A DNA stretch of 64,000 nt from positions 1-64,000 of the IMG/VR virus record IMGVR_UViG_3300046170_000411, one strand, 5' to 3'. A program made the position numbers and the translations under genes. The notes beneath the pieces were generated by a model. The model worked only from the letters and a program-made list of their open reading frames with translations. It searched no databases and was not told where the DNA came from. Each line of letters starts with the position of its first letter. Position 1 is the first letter of the stretch. This stretch comes from a virus. Positions 44,924 to 52,383 of the stretch are shown here, piece by piece.

Positions 44924-46505
44924 TTTCTCTTACGTTTGAAATTACACAATCAGTTGAAAGAATAGTAGTAGCTACAGATATAGCGTTTTGAAGCGCTGAC
45001 TTAGTAACAAGAAGAGGATCAATAATACCTGCCTCGCACATATTTTTGATTTTGCCATCTATAACGTCTACGCCGTGGCATCCTTTTCCTAAATCAGTAT
45101 ACTCTGCAGAGTTTAATCCCGCGTTACTCAGTATAAGTAAAAAAGGTGCGTATAAAGATTGTTTCAATATACTTACACCTTTGAGCTCACCGGGGTTGAG
45201 TTTCATTTGCCAGTCAGAGTTTGCTACGTGAACAAGTGCAGAACCACCACCCGGAAGTATACCTTCCTTCTTTGCAGCTCTAACGGCGTGTATAGCATCG
45301 TCAACTCTATCTTTCTTTTCTGAAACTTCAACATCTGTATCTCCGCCTACATATACTATAGAAACTCCGCCTGACAATATGGCCAATCGGTTTTCTAAAT
45401 GAGGTCGCATTACATGGTGCTCTTCTTCATCTAGCTGCGCTTTTAAATAATCAACGCGTTCTGTAACTTCTTGTGATACCTCTTTTATAGCAAGAGTAGT
45501 ACCATCATTATCTATGATAGCCTTATCGGCCTGTCCTAACACTTCTGGGGTGATGTTATCTAATGAGTCACCTAAGTTCTCATCAATAACAGTAGCACCC
45601 GTTAGAAGGGCAATATCATCTAGTATGTCCTTACGCTTCAGCCCAAACGACGGAGGATCTATGATATTACACTTAATATTGCCCTTTACGTGATTCATTG
45701 CTAAAGCTGACACTACCTGCTGTTCGCAAGGGGCAATAAGCAATAACGATCTGTTGGACTTGATCGCATGCTCTAGTATTGTTTGTATTCTTCTTATATT
45801 AGTTACTTCAGACGCACATAAGAATACTAATGGCTTGTCTAGTTCACTTACTTCTTTTTCTCTATTAGTATAGAAGTGTATACTTTTCGATGTAGCATTA
45901 ATATGAGTTCCATCTACTACATCTATGTATGTTTCATTTGACGGGGAGGTTTCCATTGTAACCACTCCGTTATCTCCCGCAGATTTAAATGCTTCTGCTA
46001 TGAAGTCACCAAGCTCAGTGTCATTATTGGCTGATATTCTAGAAACTTGGTTTAATCTTTTATCATCAACGGGAACACTTCTTTTTTCTAATTCTTTTAT
46101 GATATGCTTTGCAAAAGCTGAAATACCATTTTTAATATCTCTAAAAGAATATTCTTCTCCCTTTTGATTAAAGTAGTTATGAATTATAGCTTGCGCTAAT
46201 ACTGTTGAGGTTGTTGTGCCATCACCTGCCTTAGATGCAGTTTGGCGAGAAGCTTGCTTAAGCATAGTAACACCCAGGTTTTCTACTGGGTCTTCTAAAT
46301 TAATGTAGTTTGCTACAGTAACCCCGTCTTTAGTTACGTGTGGGTTACCAAAGTCATCTTCAAGAACTACCGTTCTTCCCGATGCACCGAGTGTACTACC
46401 TACTGCTTTTGCTAGTTTATTAATGCCGTCTATTAGTTTTTGCTTAGCATCTGTACCGAAGCTAAGTTCTTTAACTATTTTAGGCGATCCGAATTGTATT
46501 GCCAT
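44907..46505 (-). CDS. groEL: Chaperonin GroEL
   Basis: A 532-residue type I chaperonin. ATP-site motifs are visible: VGSTLGASGRTVVLEDDFG near residue 40, KDGVTVAN, and AGDGTTTSTVLA near residue 95, plus the C-terminal KEGILPGGGSALVHV near 412. The apical domain is more divergent from bacterial GroEL, and the GGM-rich C-terminal tail is missing (it ends RENEGNR). It folds proteins in a double ring together with GroES. The late location among fibre and basic virion genes suggests it helps fold capsid or fibre proteins. Phage chaperonins are known in some large phages and in marine viral metagenomes, but remain unusual. Confidence 0.95.
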   Translation of the reverse strand: MAIQFGSPKIVKELSFGTDAKQKLIDGINKLAKAVGSTLGASGRTVVLEDDFGNPHVTKDGVTVANYINLEDPVENLGVTMLKQASRQTASKAGDGTTTSTVLAQAIIHNYFNQKGEEYSFRDIKNGISAFAKHIIKELEKRSVPVDDKRLNQVSRISANNDTELGDFIAEAFKSAGDNGVVTMETSPSNETYIDVVDGTHINATSKSIHFYTNREKEVSELDKPLVFLCASEVTNIRRIQTILEHAIKSNRSLLLIAPCEQQVVSALAMNHVKGNIKCNIIDPPSFGLKRKDILDDIALLTGATVIDENLGDSLDNITPEVLGQADKAIIDNDGTTLAIKEVSQEVTERVDYLKAQLDEEEHHVMRPHLENRLAILSGGVSIVYVGGDTDVEVSEKKDRVDDAIHAVRAAKKEGILPGGGSALVHVANSDWQMKLNPGELKGVSILKQSLYAPFLLILSNAGLNSAEYTDLGKGCHGVDVIDGKIKNMCEAGIIDPLLVTKSALQNAISVATTILSTDCVISNVRENEGNR

Positions 46506-46534
46506 TTAATTTGATTTGATTGATATAAGTTATA

Positions 46535-46879
46535 TTAGCAGTTCCATTTACGGCGTGCTGCTTTACCACGCTCTGACTTCCAGCTTCTCGATCTGGCACA
46601 AAATGATTTTCTACGCTTCCAGGCTTTACTTCCTCTTTTAAGTTTTGATGGTGAAGTTGTCACGGCTGTTTTAAGCTTTGACCCTGGATTGTCTTTTCTA
46701 TATTTAGCTACCCCTTTAGAGGTCATTCCGCCACCTGCTTTAGAACCAGTACCGCTTCCGGACTTTACTTTAGCATAGTAGCCTTTAGACTTTTTACGAG
46801 AAGGGGCATTTGACTTTCTTCTTGCTAAAGGTGTTGCGCCGCAACTGCAGCTAGCAAACTTATTAGTAAATGGTTTCAT
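46535..46879 (-). CDS. Basic Cys-containing virion-associated-type protein
   Basis: A 114-residue Lys/Arg/Ser-rich protein. Key strings are SGSGTGSKAGGGMTSKGVAK, YRKDNPGSKLKTAVT and KRRKSFCARSRSWK, ending ARRKWNC. This is a pattern I recognise from many marine phages, where it is a small uncharacterised protein. It is likely a DNA-binding or packaged nucleoid-type protein; Cys residues (CSCG, FCAR, WNC) may bind metal. It overlaps the next upstream gene by four bases. Confidence 0.7.
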   Translation of the reverse strand: MKPFTNKFASCSCGATPLARRKSNAPSRKKSKGYYAKVKSGSGTGSKAGGGMTSKGVAKYRKDNPGSKLKTAVTTSPSKLKRGSKAWKRRKSFCARSRSWKSERGKAARRKWNC

Positions 46880-47115
46880 TTTGTGTTGTATTTTTTAGTA
46901 CCTTTGCCATAACCACCTCTGTTTGTTTTAACTGGTACAAACTTCTTTTTATTGTGGTCGTAGTCTTTACCTTGTATATTTATTCCCCTTTTAAGTGCAC
47001 TGCGTCTTTTTCTTTGATTCTCCGCCTTCATAGCTCGACGCCGGGGAGTTTTAGCATACGCAAGGTCACGGGCCGCTTTTCTTTTACGGGCCGCAGGAGA
47101 TAGTTTTTGTGGCAT
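46876..47115 (-). CDS. Very basic small phage protein
   Basis: A 79-residue protein, about a third Lys/Arg (KLSPAARKRKAARDLAYAKT, RRRAMKAENQRKRRSALKRG, INIQGKDYDHNKKKFVPVKT). The combination of a helical basic start and KDYDH...TNRGGYGKGTKK recurs in small proteins across marine phages. It is presumed to bind DNA or RNA, perhaps packaged with the genome. It overlaps the following gene (ATGA). Confidence 0.7.
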   Translation of the reverse strand: MPQKLSPAARKRKAARDLAYAKTPRRRAMKAENQRKRRSALKRGINIQGKDYDHNKKKFVPVKTNRGGYGKGTKKYNTK

Positions 47116-47198
47116 TATCTTACGTCTACGTAAGGTTTTGGTGCCGGCTTAGGCTTTTGTACTTTTTCTTTTTTTACTACTTTTTTTTCTTCTGACAT
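47115..47198 (-). CDS. 27-residue Lys/Pro-rich peptide
   Basis: MSEEKKVVKKEKVQKPKPAP followed by KPYVDVR. It has a start and a stop within a tightly packed row of basic genes, and its stop overlaps the next start (TAATG at 47115). A charged Lys/Pro linker-like peptide; function unknown. Confidence 0.55.
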   Translation of the reverse strand: MSEEKKVVKKEKVQKPKPAPKPYVDVR

Positions 47199-47202
47199 AA
47201 TA

Positions 47203-47403
47203 TTATTTTTTATATGGTTTTGATGTTCCTCCACAAAATCTTGGAAGTGGACCTGACATTTCTGTTGGTACAGAACCATCAGCATATCTCATAAAGCCCA
47301 TTTTATTTCTTACACCCTCAGGAAGCTTTGAAAGACCTTCATTACCTTCAGGTACGGGCTTTAAATTTTTCCTAAGAGGTGCTGCGTTATTTTTTGTATA
47401 CAT
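47203..47403 (-). CDS. Small basic protein, unknown
   Basis: A 66-residue protein (MYTKNNAAPLRKNLKPVPEG, GLSKLPEGVRNKMGFMRYAD, ending GGTSKPYKK). It belongs to the row of basic small proteins between groEL and the fibre genes, with a one-base overlap with its upstream neighbour. The KLPEGVRNKMGFM motif occurs in small phage proteins of the same kind. Probably virion-associated. Confidence 0.65.
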   Translation of the reverse strand: MYTKNNAAPLRKNLKPVPEGNEGLSKLPEGVRNKMGFMRYADGSVPTEMSGPLPRFCGGTSKPYKK

Positions 47404-47522
47404 TATTTCATATATTTTTTAATAGGGGACTTTTTCTTAAGCCCTAATAGTTTCGATGATTCAGTTCTGCCTTTTAGCTTAGCGTAAACACCAGGCATTA
47501 CAGTTGTTCCTTTTTTACCCAT
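47403..47522 (-). CDS. 39-residue basic protein
   Basis: MGKKGTTVMPGVYAKLKGRT then ESSKLLGLKKKSPIKKYMK. It starts three bases after the upstream gene and its stop overlaps the next start (TAATG). It is another member of the basic cluster. Confidence 0.6.
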   Translation of the reverse strand: MGKKGTTVMPGVYAKLKGRTESSKLLGLKKKSPIKKYMK

Positions 47523-47524
47523 AA

Positions 47525-47797
47525 TTATTTCTTTTTACGTTTTGTTTTCTTTCTTCTTATCTGTGATGTACGTTTGCCCATACCCACACGTTTCTTTTCA
47601 GCAACAGCCTTACGTTTTTCAGAGCTACTCATTTCACCCCAAGTTTTAACTGTCTTACCTGATATACGTTTAGAAGGTCTGCACTTCTTTACACCTTTGC
47701 GTTTAGCAGAACCACAAGGATTGCCTTTCTCGTCAGTCCACTTTTCTTTAAACCAGCGTTTAAGATTTGCTCCTTTTTTAGTTTTGCGTACTGCCAT
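47525..47797 (-). CDS. Basic phage protein (DUF5872-like)
   Basis: A 90-residue protein with KGANLKRWFKEKWTDEKGNP, CGSAKRKGVKKCRPSKRISG and TVKTWGEMSSSEKRKAVAEK. The pattern KRWF(K/R)E(K/E)W...PCG...KCRP(S/T)xR(V/I)...TW(K/G)EM is recognisable as the DUF5872-type family present in many phages. The C-terminus is almost purely basic. Nucleic-acid binding is likely; the exact role is unknown. Confidence 0.75.
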   Translation of the reverse strand: MAVRKTKKGANLKRWFKEKWTDEKGNPCGSAKRKGVKKCRPSKRISGKTVKTWGEMSSSEKRKAVAEKKRVGMGKRTSQIRRKKTKRKKK

Positions 47798-47810
47798 TTA
47801 TTATTATAAT

Positions 47811-48353
47811 TTATTCAGCTTTAAAAAATTGCACGTCATACTTTAATACGTCTACGTAATCACTCAAGCTGTTTACCTCATTCTCAAGCTTATCTGCCTC
47901 TTCTATAATTTCAGATCTATAGGTTGCCGTTACTGAATCAACATCAATATCTCTTTCAATTTTTCTAATTATTTTCCAGTCAGTAGGTGAAAGTAATTGA
48001 TTTGCTTTACTTTTTATTTCAACGATTTTAGCTGATTTAATATCTTCTAGCTTGTAAAACTTTTCTTTTTCTCCGGTAGGATTATCATCGTCGTCTTTAG
48101 CATCAACTTCTTTATTAAAATCTATACTAGAAACACTGTAAGTAACAACTTTGTTTTCGCTGTCAAAATATATATCGCCTTTCACTTGTGTTTCAGTATC
48201 AAAATCCGGCTCAACTATATTATAAAAGCCTAGCTGCTCTAAAGCTTCTTCGCTAGAGCTTTTAAAATTAATTATTTGCCCACTCGAAATATCCCAAGTC
48301 TTAGGCAATCTATTGTAAACTTTTATTTTACCGTTTTTAACTAATGCTTTCAT
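47811..48353 (-). CDS. Structural-region protein, unknown
   Basis: A 180-residue acidic protein (MKALVKNGKIKVYNRLPKTW, FNKEVDAKDDDDNPTGEKEK). The beta-rich N-terminal half is followed by a long helix-forming C-terminal half with LSPTDWKIIRKIERDIDVDS. The string LLSPTDWxxxR resembles a segment found in small tail or fibre-connector proteins of other phages (tail fibre domain DUF4376-like). It follows the Gly-rich fibre protein by about 10 bases. Probably a fibre-base or chaperone protein. Confidence 0.5.
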   Translation of the reverse strand: MKALVKNGKIKVYNRLPKTWDISSGQIINFKSSSEEALEQLGFYNIVEPDFDTETQVKGDIYFDSENKVVTYSVSSIDFNKEVDAKDDDDNPTGEKEKFYKLEDIKSAKIVEIKSKANQLLSPTDWKIIRKIERDIDVDSVTATYRSEIIEEADKLENEVNSLSDYVDVLKYDVQFFKAE

Positions 48354-48362
48354 TTGTTGTTT

Positions 48363-49115
48363 TTAATCAAATTGTATTGTATGGGATCCTGAGAACCACT
48401 GAAGCACAGTATCCCCGCCCACAGTAGAAGCAGTAGCTCCTGTTGCCGTATATGTTCTATCCGAAGGAAATCTTAATATCACTACTCCTGCTCTACCATT
48501 CCCAGTCATATACCGATATTGATTACATGAGCTTTCATATGTAGCTCCACCTCTACCGCCTTGCCCATACGTAGATCCACTAGGCGCATATGTTACATCC
48601 GCGTAGTTCATACTATTATAAAACGTTGGCTGTGTCTTGCCATACACATATGAAGATCCTGTTATAGAATTATTAATATTAGCGCCACCACCTGCTCTGT
48701 GGTAAACGTTAGTGCGGTTTCCACCGTATCCTCCTAAAAAACCACCATTCGTAGGATCAGGTAAAGCATGAGGGGCAGTAGTACTACTAGAGCTAGTTGT
48801 TGATCCGCCTTTGCCACCACCACCCGCTCTTATGTCTACATTTAGGCCAATCAAGCTAGAGGTCCCTCCGTTGCCACCGCCTACAACAATATTATATATT
48901 TCTCCTGCTTCAAAAAGGGGAGCTGAATGGGTTGCCCCTGATCCATAAGAAAATTTTACCGCACCACTTCCTCCGTTTCCAGCGGCTGATCTATATCCTC
49001 TGTAACAAGACAAACTTCCTCTGCTACCTCCTTGGCCTCCCCCGCCTGTTATAAGAAAATTGCTTTCTACAGGAGCTGAGGCTCCTCCTCCTAGTGGTAG
49101 TCCCTGCCCAAACAT
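48363..49115 (-). CDS. Glycine-rich tail fibre/tip protein
   Basis: A 250-residue protein with a Gly-rich domain (NFLITGGGGQGGSRGS, IYNIVVGGGNGGTSS, GGGGKGGSTTSSSSTTAPH, GRAGVVILRFPSDRTYTATG). This arrangement is the glycine-rich beta-helix/polyglycine type seen in phage tip proteins, and GVVILRF is the usual end of the module. The C-terminus (VLQWFSGSHTIQFD) is a typical end strand. It probably binds a host surface structure. Confidence 0.7.
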   Translation of the reverse strand: MFGQGLPLGGGASAPVESNFLITGGGGQGGSRGSLSCYRGYRSAAGNGGSGAVKFSYGSGATHSAPLFEAGEIYNIVVGGGNGGTSSLIGLNVDIRAGGGGKGGSTTSSSSTTAPHALPDPTNGGFLGGYGGNRTNVYHRAGGGANINNSITGSSYVYGKTQPTFYNSMNYADVTYAPSGSTYGQGGRGGATYESSCNQYRYMTGNGRAGVVILRFPSDRTYTATGATASTVGGDTVLQWFSGSHTIQFD

Positions 49116-49116
49116 A

Positions 49117-49563
49117 CTATGTAGCTATTTGTGATATTGAATACCAAAATTCCGTAGAGGATACACATAATATATTTATTAAATTTTTAATACCAGCTGT
49201 ATCATCATACTCACCGGATATTAAATTAAATGTACCGGCAGCTCCACCTACATTAAGTGTAATGGTATATGAATTGCCCGAACCTGTTATAATTAATGCT
49301 TTCTGCAATCCTACGGTCGAGTTTACTATATTAAGTGTTGTAGACTGGCTGGGTGTTAGTGTAAAAACTTGAGCAGCATCCCAATCTACATTTTCTGTAG
49401 CAGATGAACCTAAAGCAGATGCAGTCTTAAACTGATCGTGCACCTTACCTACCGTTACCGAAGCATTACCTAGCTTGCCTGTTGTTACTGAGGCGTTGTC
49501 TAGCTTACCCGTTGTTATAGAGGCGTCTGTTATTACATCTGCTGTTATTTTAGTTCCTGCCAT
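49117..49563 (-). CDS. Small tail fibre protein, paralogue of 33487-33837
   Basis: A 148-residue protein. The N-terminus is a heptad-like repeat (DASITTGKLDNASVTTGKLG, NASVTVGKVHDQF) that would form a trimeric shaft, with a globular beta domain after it (VDWDAAQVFTLTPSQSTTLN, ending EFWYSISQIAT). The globular domain is closely similar to the protein at 33487-33837. It lies directly before the Gly-rich tip protein. Confidence 0.65.
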   Translation of the reverse strand: MAGTKITADVITDASITTGKLDNASVTTGKLGNASVTVGKVHDQFKTASALGSSATENVDWDAAQVFTLTPSQSTTLNIVNSTVGLQKALIITGSGNSYTITLNVGGAAGTFNLISGEYDDTAGIKNLINILCVSSTEFWYSISQIAT

Positions 49564-49564
49564 T

Positions 49565-49978
49565 TTATTCTTCTAGTATTTTTTTAGCTTTAGCGCGGTC
49601 ATCATAATCAAGTGCTGCTTTAAGGATAATCTTATCCATAACGTCGTCTTGGTTGTCTAACATCTGCTTTTGCAGATTTATAACCATTTGCTCTAGATCA
49701 TCTTTACCTTTGGTAAGAGAGTCTATTTGAAGCTGTTTCTTTTCAATGTCTGATTTAAGTGCGTTAACGTCATCTGGCTTAGCGCCTGTGATTGTGCTAA
49801 CGACAAGCCCTATAGATGCGGCAAGTGTACCTATGAGCATCATAACGACTTCTTTGTTTGTTTCTAGTACTGGGTATCGCATTAATATAAATACGATGGA
49901 TATAATTAAAAGGAATATAAATAAACTGCCAACATAGTGGCGAATCTCACGGGCTACTCCATTTTTAGGTAATGCCAT
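49565..49978 (-). CDS. Membrane protein with coiled-coil tail (possible holin/spanin-like)
   Basis: A 137-residue protein. Two hydrophobic helices, YVGSLFIFLLIISIVFILMR and VVMMLIGTLAASIGLVVSTI, are followed by a long coiled coil (DDVNALKSDIEKKQLQIDSL and on to MVINLQKQMLDNQDDVMDKI). The plan resembles small phage membrane proteins with a cytoplasmic coiled coil; a lysis-timing role is possible since the main lysis genes lie far away at 32552-33464. The start overlaps the stop of the upstream 46-residue protein. Confidence 0.6.
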   Translation of the reverse strand: MALPKNGVAREIRHYVGSLFIFLLIISIVFILMRYPVLETNKEVVMMLIGTLAASIGLVVSTITGAKPDDVNALKSDIEKKQLQIDSLTKGKDDLEQMVINLQKQMLDNQDDVMDKIILKAALDYDDRAKAKKILEE

Positions 49979-50118
49979 TAGCCCCCTCTCTTTCTACATT
50001 TAGCGATTGCCCCTGAGGCATAAGCCGAAGGGAATACCTTGTACTGTCTCTTTACTTTATAATAGCATTTGTCTTTCCTTGTCAGAGGAGACAAACCGTT
50101 TACTGTATGTCTTGCCAT
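49978..50118 (-). CDS. 46-residue conserved-type basic phage protein
   Basis: MARHTVNGLSPLTRKDKCYY followed by KVKRQYKVFPSAYASGAIAK and CRKRGG. The pattern C(Y/H)xKVK..YKV(F/W)PSAYAS(G/A)xxxKCRK is well known to me as a tiny, very widespread phage protein. Two Cys and many basic residues suggest DNA or metal binding. Its stop overlaps the next start. Confidence 0.8.
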   Translation of the reverse strand: MARHTVNGLSPLTRKDKCYYKVKRQYKVFPSAYASGAIAKCRKRGG

Positions 50119-50119
50119 A

Positions 50120-50431
50120 TCAAATTATTTTACTAAGTGCCTGTTTATATTCCGATGCATCTTTTACACCGACTAGCCTATCTACAACCTGCCCATCTTT
50201 AAATATAAGGACAGTAGGAATGTTACGCACCCCAAAGCGACTACCGGTCATATACTTCTCTGCATCCATCTTACCAACTATAGCGTCCCCAGATACATCC
50301 TTTGCTACATCATCTATAATAGGTGCTAGAACCTTACAAGGAGAGCACCAGCCTGCCCAGAAATCAACCATAACAGGTTTGTTCGATGTTAATACTTCAT
50401 CAAAGGTATCATCGGTAATGTCTATAGTCAT
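50120..50431 (-). CDS. trxA: Thioredoxin
   Basis: A 103-residue thioredoxin with an active site of WCSPC (WAGWCSPCKVLAP), where the usual Gly of WCGPC is Ser, and the cis-Pro loop (NIPTVLIF). The fold is complete, VMVDFWA to FKDGQVVDRLVG. It likely reduces the C-terminal CLSC of the phage NrdA; other options are a polymerase processivity factor (as in T7) or redox control of virion proteins. It is the first gene of the late block, nearest the divergent control region, so it is expressed with late genes. It ends one base before the next gene. Confidence 0.92.
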   Translation of the reverse strand: MTIDITDDTFDEVLTSNKPVMVDFWAGWCSPCKVLAPIIDDVAKDVSGDAIVGKMDAEKYMTGSRFGVRNIPTVLIFKDGQVVDRLVGVKDASEYKQALSKII

Positions 50432-50897
50432 ATGTTTGTTTTAAATGTTATTAGATAAGAAGAAGAAGTGGGTTGCATTACATATTTAGCAATAAAACCT
50501 TAATTTTAAAGCCATATTCACAACCTATGCCACTATGTATTGCATTATTTATAGTGTTTTGTATATATCTATGCATTATTATCAGTATATACTTGCTTAA
50601 TTTTCAATACATTACATAGATCATTGCATTATTGTTAGTAATATTAACTAAATACTACATATAATGTAAACATTATTAATTATATTTATTATATTAGTGA
50701 ATTTTATTAGGTATATTCACATATTATACAATTGTTTTATACACGTTTACATTATTATTACTAATTAATATGTTTTATCACATTATTGTTAATATTTATT
50801 TAATTTCTTTGTATAGTTATTGTATTTAGTTACTTTATATAATATATATTACATAAATTTACAAAAAGGTATATTTTTATTATTTTATTATATAATA
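50432..50897. promoter_or_regulatory. AT-rich divergent control region (possible origin)
   Basis: No gene is seen in this stretch between the diverging early and late blocks. It is extremely AT-rich and carries repeated half-sites T(G/A)CATTAT(T) on the plus strand: 50541, 50572, 50625, 50670, 50749 and 50780, with weaker copies near 50474 and 50610. They are 30-80 bases apart. An inverted repeat GTGAAT/ATTCAC lies at 50697-50720. The array fits an operator cluster or iteron-type replication origin placed between the two transcription directions. There is no direct proof of either. Confidence 0.6.
50661..50676. promoter_or_regulatory. Palindromic operator candidate
   Basis: ATAATGT-AA-ACATTAT is a perfect 7-bp inverted repeat with a 2-base centre. 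Its half-site matches the other T(G/A)CATTAT repeats of the region, so it looks like the full dimer site of the same DNA-binding protein. Confidence 0.65.
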
Positions 50898-50935
50898 TAC
50901 GTTACAAATCTTATAACAATGTGATAATATAAGTG
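50898..50935 (+). promoter_or_regulatory. Early promoter copy 1
   Basis: TACGTTACAAA (50898-50908), 12 bases, then GTGATAATATAAGTG (50921-50935). Read as GTTACA - 16 bp - GATAAT it has sigma-70-like geometry. It lies 17 bases before the first early gene. Four copies in the window share the same sequence and exactly the same 23-base offset between the two boxes. Confidence 0.82.
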
Positions 50936-50952
50936 TAATTAAAATATAAACT

Positions 50953-51172
50953 ATGTCAAATTTAAAACACTTAAAAACTAATCATTATAAAAGTAAACTT
51001 TTAAAAGTATAAAAAACTAAAATTTAATAATACAACTTATTTAGGTTTTAATATAAATGATTTGTTTCAACTAAAAGAATTTATTAAAAATAGTAATATA
51101 GTAGAATTTACTAACAAAGGTTTAAGTTATATAAATAAAAATAATTTAAAAAGTACGTTACAAAACATATAA
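50953..51172 (+). CDS. Small early protein, frame-broken
   Basis: Read with one base removed near 51007 it gives a ~72-residue protein: MSNLKHLKTNHYKSKLLK, then YKKLKFNNTTYLGFNINDLF, ending LKSTLQNI. Uncorrected, the first frame stops after 19 residues. Its end overlaps promoter copy 2. It is the first gene after promoter copy 1; function unknown. Confidence 0.5.
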
Positions 51173-51191
51173 TAAAGTGATAATATAAATG
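51154..51191 (+). promoter_or_regulatory. Early promoter copy 2
   Basis: TACGTTACAAA (51154-51164), 12 bases, GTGATAATATAAATG (51177-51191). The upstream box lies inside the last codons of the preceding gene. It drives the run of tiny genes from 51276. Confidence 0.82.
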
Positions 51192-51275
51192 TAAATAAAA
51201 TGTGTGTGTTATAAAAATTATTCTCTACACTATAAATAAAGTTGAATAAATGAAATTAATTTAAAAATAAATAAT

Positions 51276-51386
51276 ATGAAAAATAATAAAATCCACTTTG
51301 TAACTTTTGATAATAAATTAAATAAATTAAATTCTAAAGAATTATTAAACTTTTACAATAACATAAATAAAAATCTAACAAAATGA
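51276..51386 (+). CDS. 36-residue early protein
   Basis: MKNNKIHFVTFDNKLNKLNS continuing KELLNFYNNINKNLTK. It has an A-rich leader (AAATAAATAAT) before the ATG, and its stop overlaps the next start (ATGA). Unknown; Asn/Lys-rich like its neighbours. Confidence 0.5.
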   Translation: MKNNKIHFVTFDNKLNKLNSKELLNFYNNINKNLTK

Positions 51387-51511
51387 AATTAAATAAAATA
51401 ATACAAAGTTATAAAAATACAAATATGAATAAAGAATTGTTAAGTTATAAATTAAAAAATTATTATAACTTAAATGAAAATGAAAGAATAATTATTAAAC
51501 ATAGTATATAA
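51383..51511 (+). CDS. 42-residue early protein
   Basis: MKLNKIIQSYKNTNMNKELL continuing SYKLKNYYNLNENERIIIKH. It overlaps both neighbours (ATGA and TAATG). The Leu/Tyr spacing suggests a short helix pair. Unknown. Confidence 0.5.
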   Translation: MKLNKIIQSYKNTNMNKELLSYKLKNYYNLNENERIIIKHSI

Positions 51512-51723
51512 TGAAAAGATTTTGTTGGAATGTAGAAACTATAGATTTTTTTCAACTATTAAAAAATAGTGAAGGAAATGAAAAAATGAAAGAAAGTGTA
51601 GAAATGTTTGTTTATAATGAATGTGATTTAGAAGATAATGAAAGTTATGAAGATTTAATTAAAGATTTATTATATCAAATTGAAAATACAACTTTAGAAG
51701 AAATAGAAAATTTAAAAAAATAA
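51511..51723 (+). CDS. Small acidic early protein
   Basis: A 70-residue protein (MKRFCWNVETIDFFQLLKNS) with a strongly acidic C-terminal half (YNECDLEDNESYEDLIKDLL). Translationally coupled to the upstream gene. Acidic early proteins of this size are often inhibitors of host enzymes; that is only a general analogy. Confidence 0.6.
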   Translation: MKRFCWNVETIDFFQLLKNSEGNEKMKESVEMFVYNECDLEDNESYEDLIKDLLYQIENTTLEEIENLKK

Positions 51724-51728
51724 AAATT

Positions 51729-51869
51729 ATGTTAAATAAAAAAGAAATTAAAAAAGATATTAAACAACTATTAATGTTCCATGACATTGATGAATTTAGT
51801 AATGAAGATTATAAATATCTAGTAAATAATATTGTTGAATATATTACAGATGATGTAATAAAAAAATAA
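51729..51869 (+). CDS. 46-residue early protein
   Basis: MLNKKEIKKDIKQLLMFHDI continuing DEFSNEDYKYLVNNIVEYIT. Helical, charged, unknown. The gene starts five bases after the previous stop. Confidence 0.55.
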   Translation: MLNKKEIKKDIKQLLMFHDIDEFSNEDYKYLVNNIVEYITDDVIKK

Positions 51870-51873
51870 AAAT

Positions 51874-52038
51874 ATGAAAGTAGAATTAACACAAAAAGAA
51901 ATTGATAGATTATATTTTGATCTTAAAAATTATGTAAAGACATTATATAATGTTGATAAATTAAATGAATTATCCGAAAGTGATAAAGAAGAATGTAAAA
52001 TTGAATTAAACTTAATAGAAAAATTTAGTAAACTATGA
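51874..52038 (+). CDS. 54-residue early protein
   Basis: MKVELTQKEIDRLYFDLKNY continuing VKTLYNVDKLNELSESDKEE. Two amphipathic helices are predicted by eye. It overlaps the next start (ATGA). Unknown. Confidence 0.55.
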   Translation: MKVELTQKEIDRLYFDLKNYVKTLYNVDKLNELSESDKEECKIELNLIEKFSKL

Positions 52039-52238
52039 ATAAATATTTAATAATTTTAGGTTTAGAAGCATTGTTAGAACAATTAGTTGATTCAAGAGAA
52101 AATTCTAATGATTATAAAGAAAGAATAAAAGAAATTGAAGAACAAATTAATATAATGAAAAAATATAAATTTGATTATAATTTCCCAAACCCAATTGACG
52201 GATCAAATGATTCAATTTTAATATATAAAAATAAATAA
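52035..52238 (+). CDS. 67-residue early protein
   Basis: MNKYLIILGLEALLEQLVDS followed by a Glu/Lys/Ile coiled-coil stretch (KERIKEIEEQINIMKKYKFD). The C-terminus (FPNPIDGSNDSILIYKNK) is of different character. Unknown. Confidence 0.6.
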   Translation: MNKYLIILGLEALLEQLVDSRENSNDYKERIKEIEEQINIMKKYKFDYNFPNPIDGSNDSILIYKNK

Positions 52239-52239
52239 T

Positions 52240-52380
52240 ATGATGATAATAAATAAAATAACAGGTAGAGATATCACAAGTGAGTATTTAGGTTTAATGG
52301 AAAAGTTAATAACAAATGAAGAGTTTGAAACAATTACATTAACTCCGGGAAAAACTGGAAGTTGTGAATTATTTAATTAA
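52240..52380 (+). CDS. 46-residue early protein
   Basis: MMIINKITGRDITSEYLGLM continuing EKLITNEEFETITLTPGKTG. Ends SCELFN four bases before promoter copy 3. Unknown. Confidence 0.55.
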   Translation: MMIINKITGRDITSEYLGLMEKLITNEEFETITLTPGKTGSCELFN

Positions 52381-52383
52381 AAA

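Noticed and set aside
50432-50897. Small genes in the divergent control region
   Set aside because: Stops are frequent in all frames and no start with a plausible leader gives a protein of more than about 20 residues.
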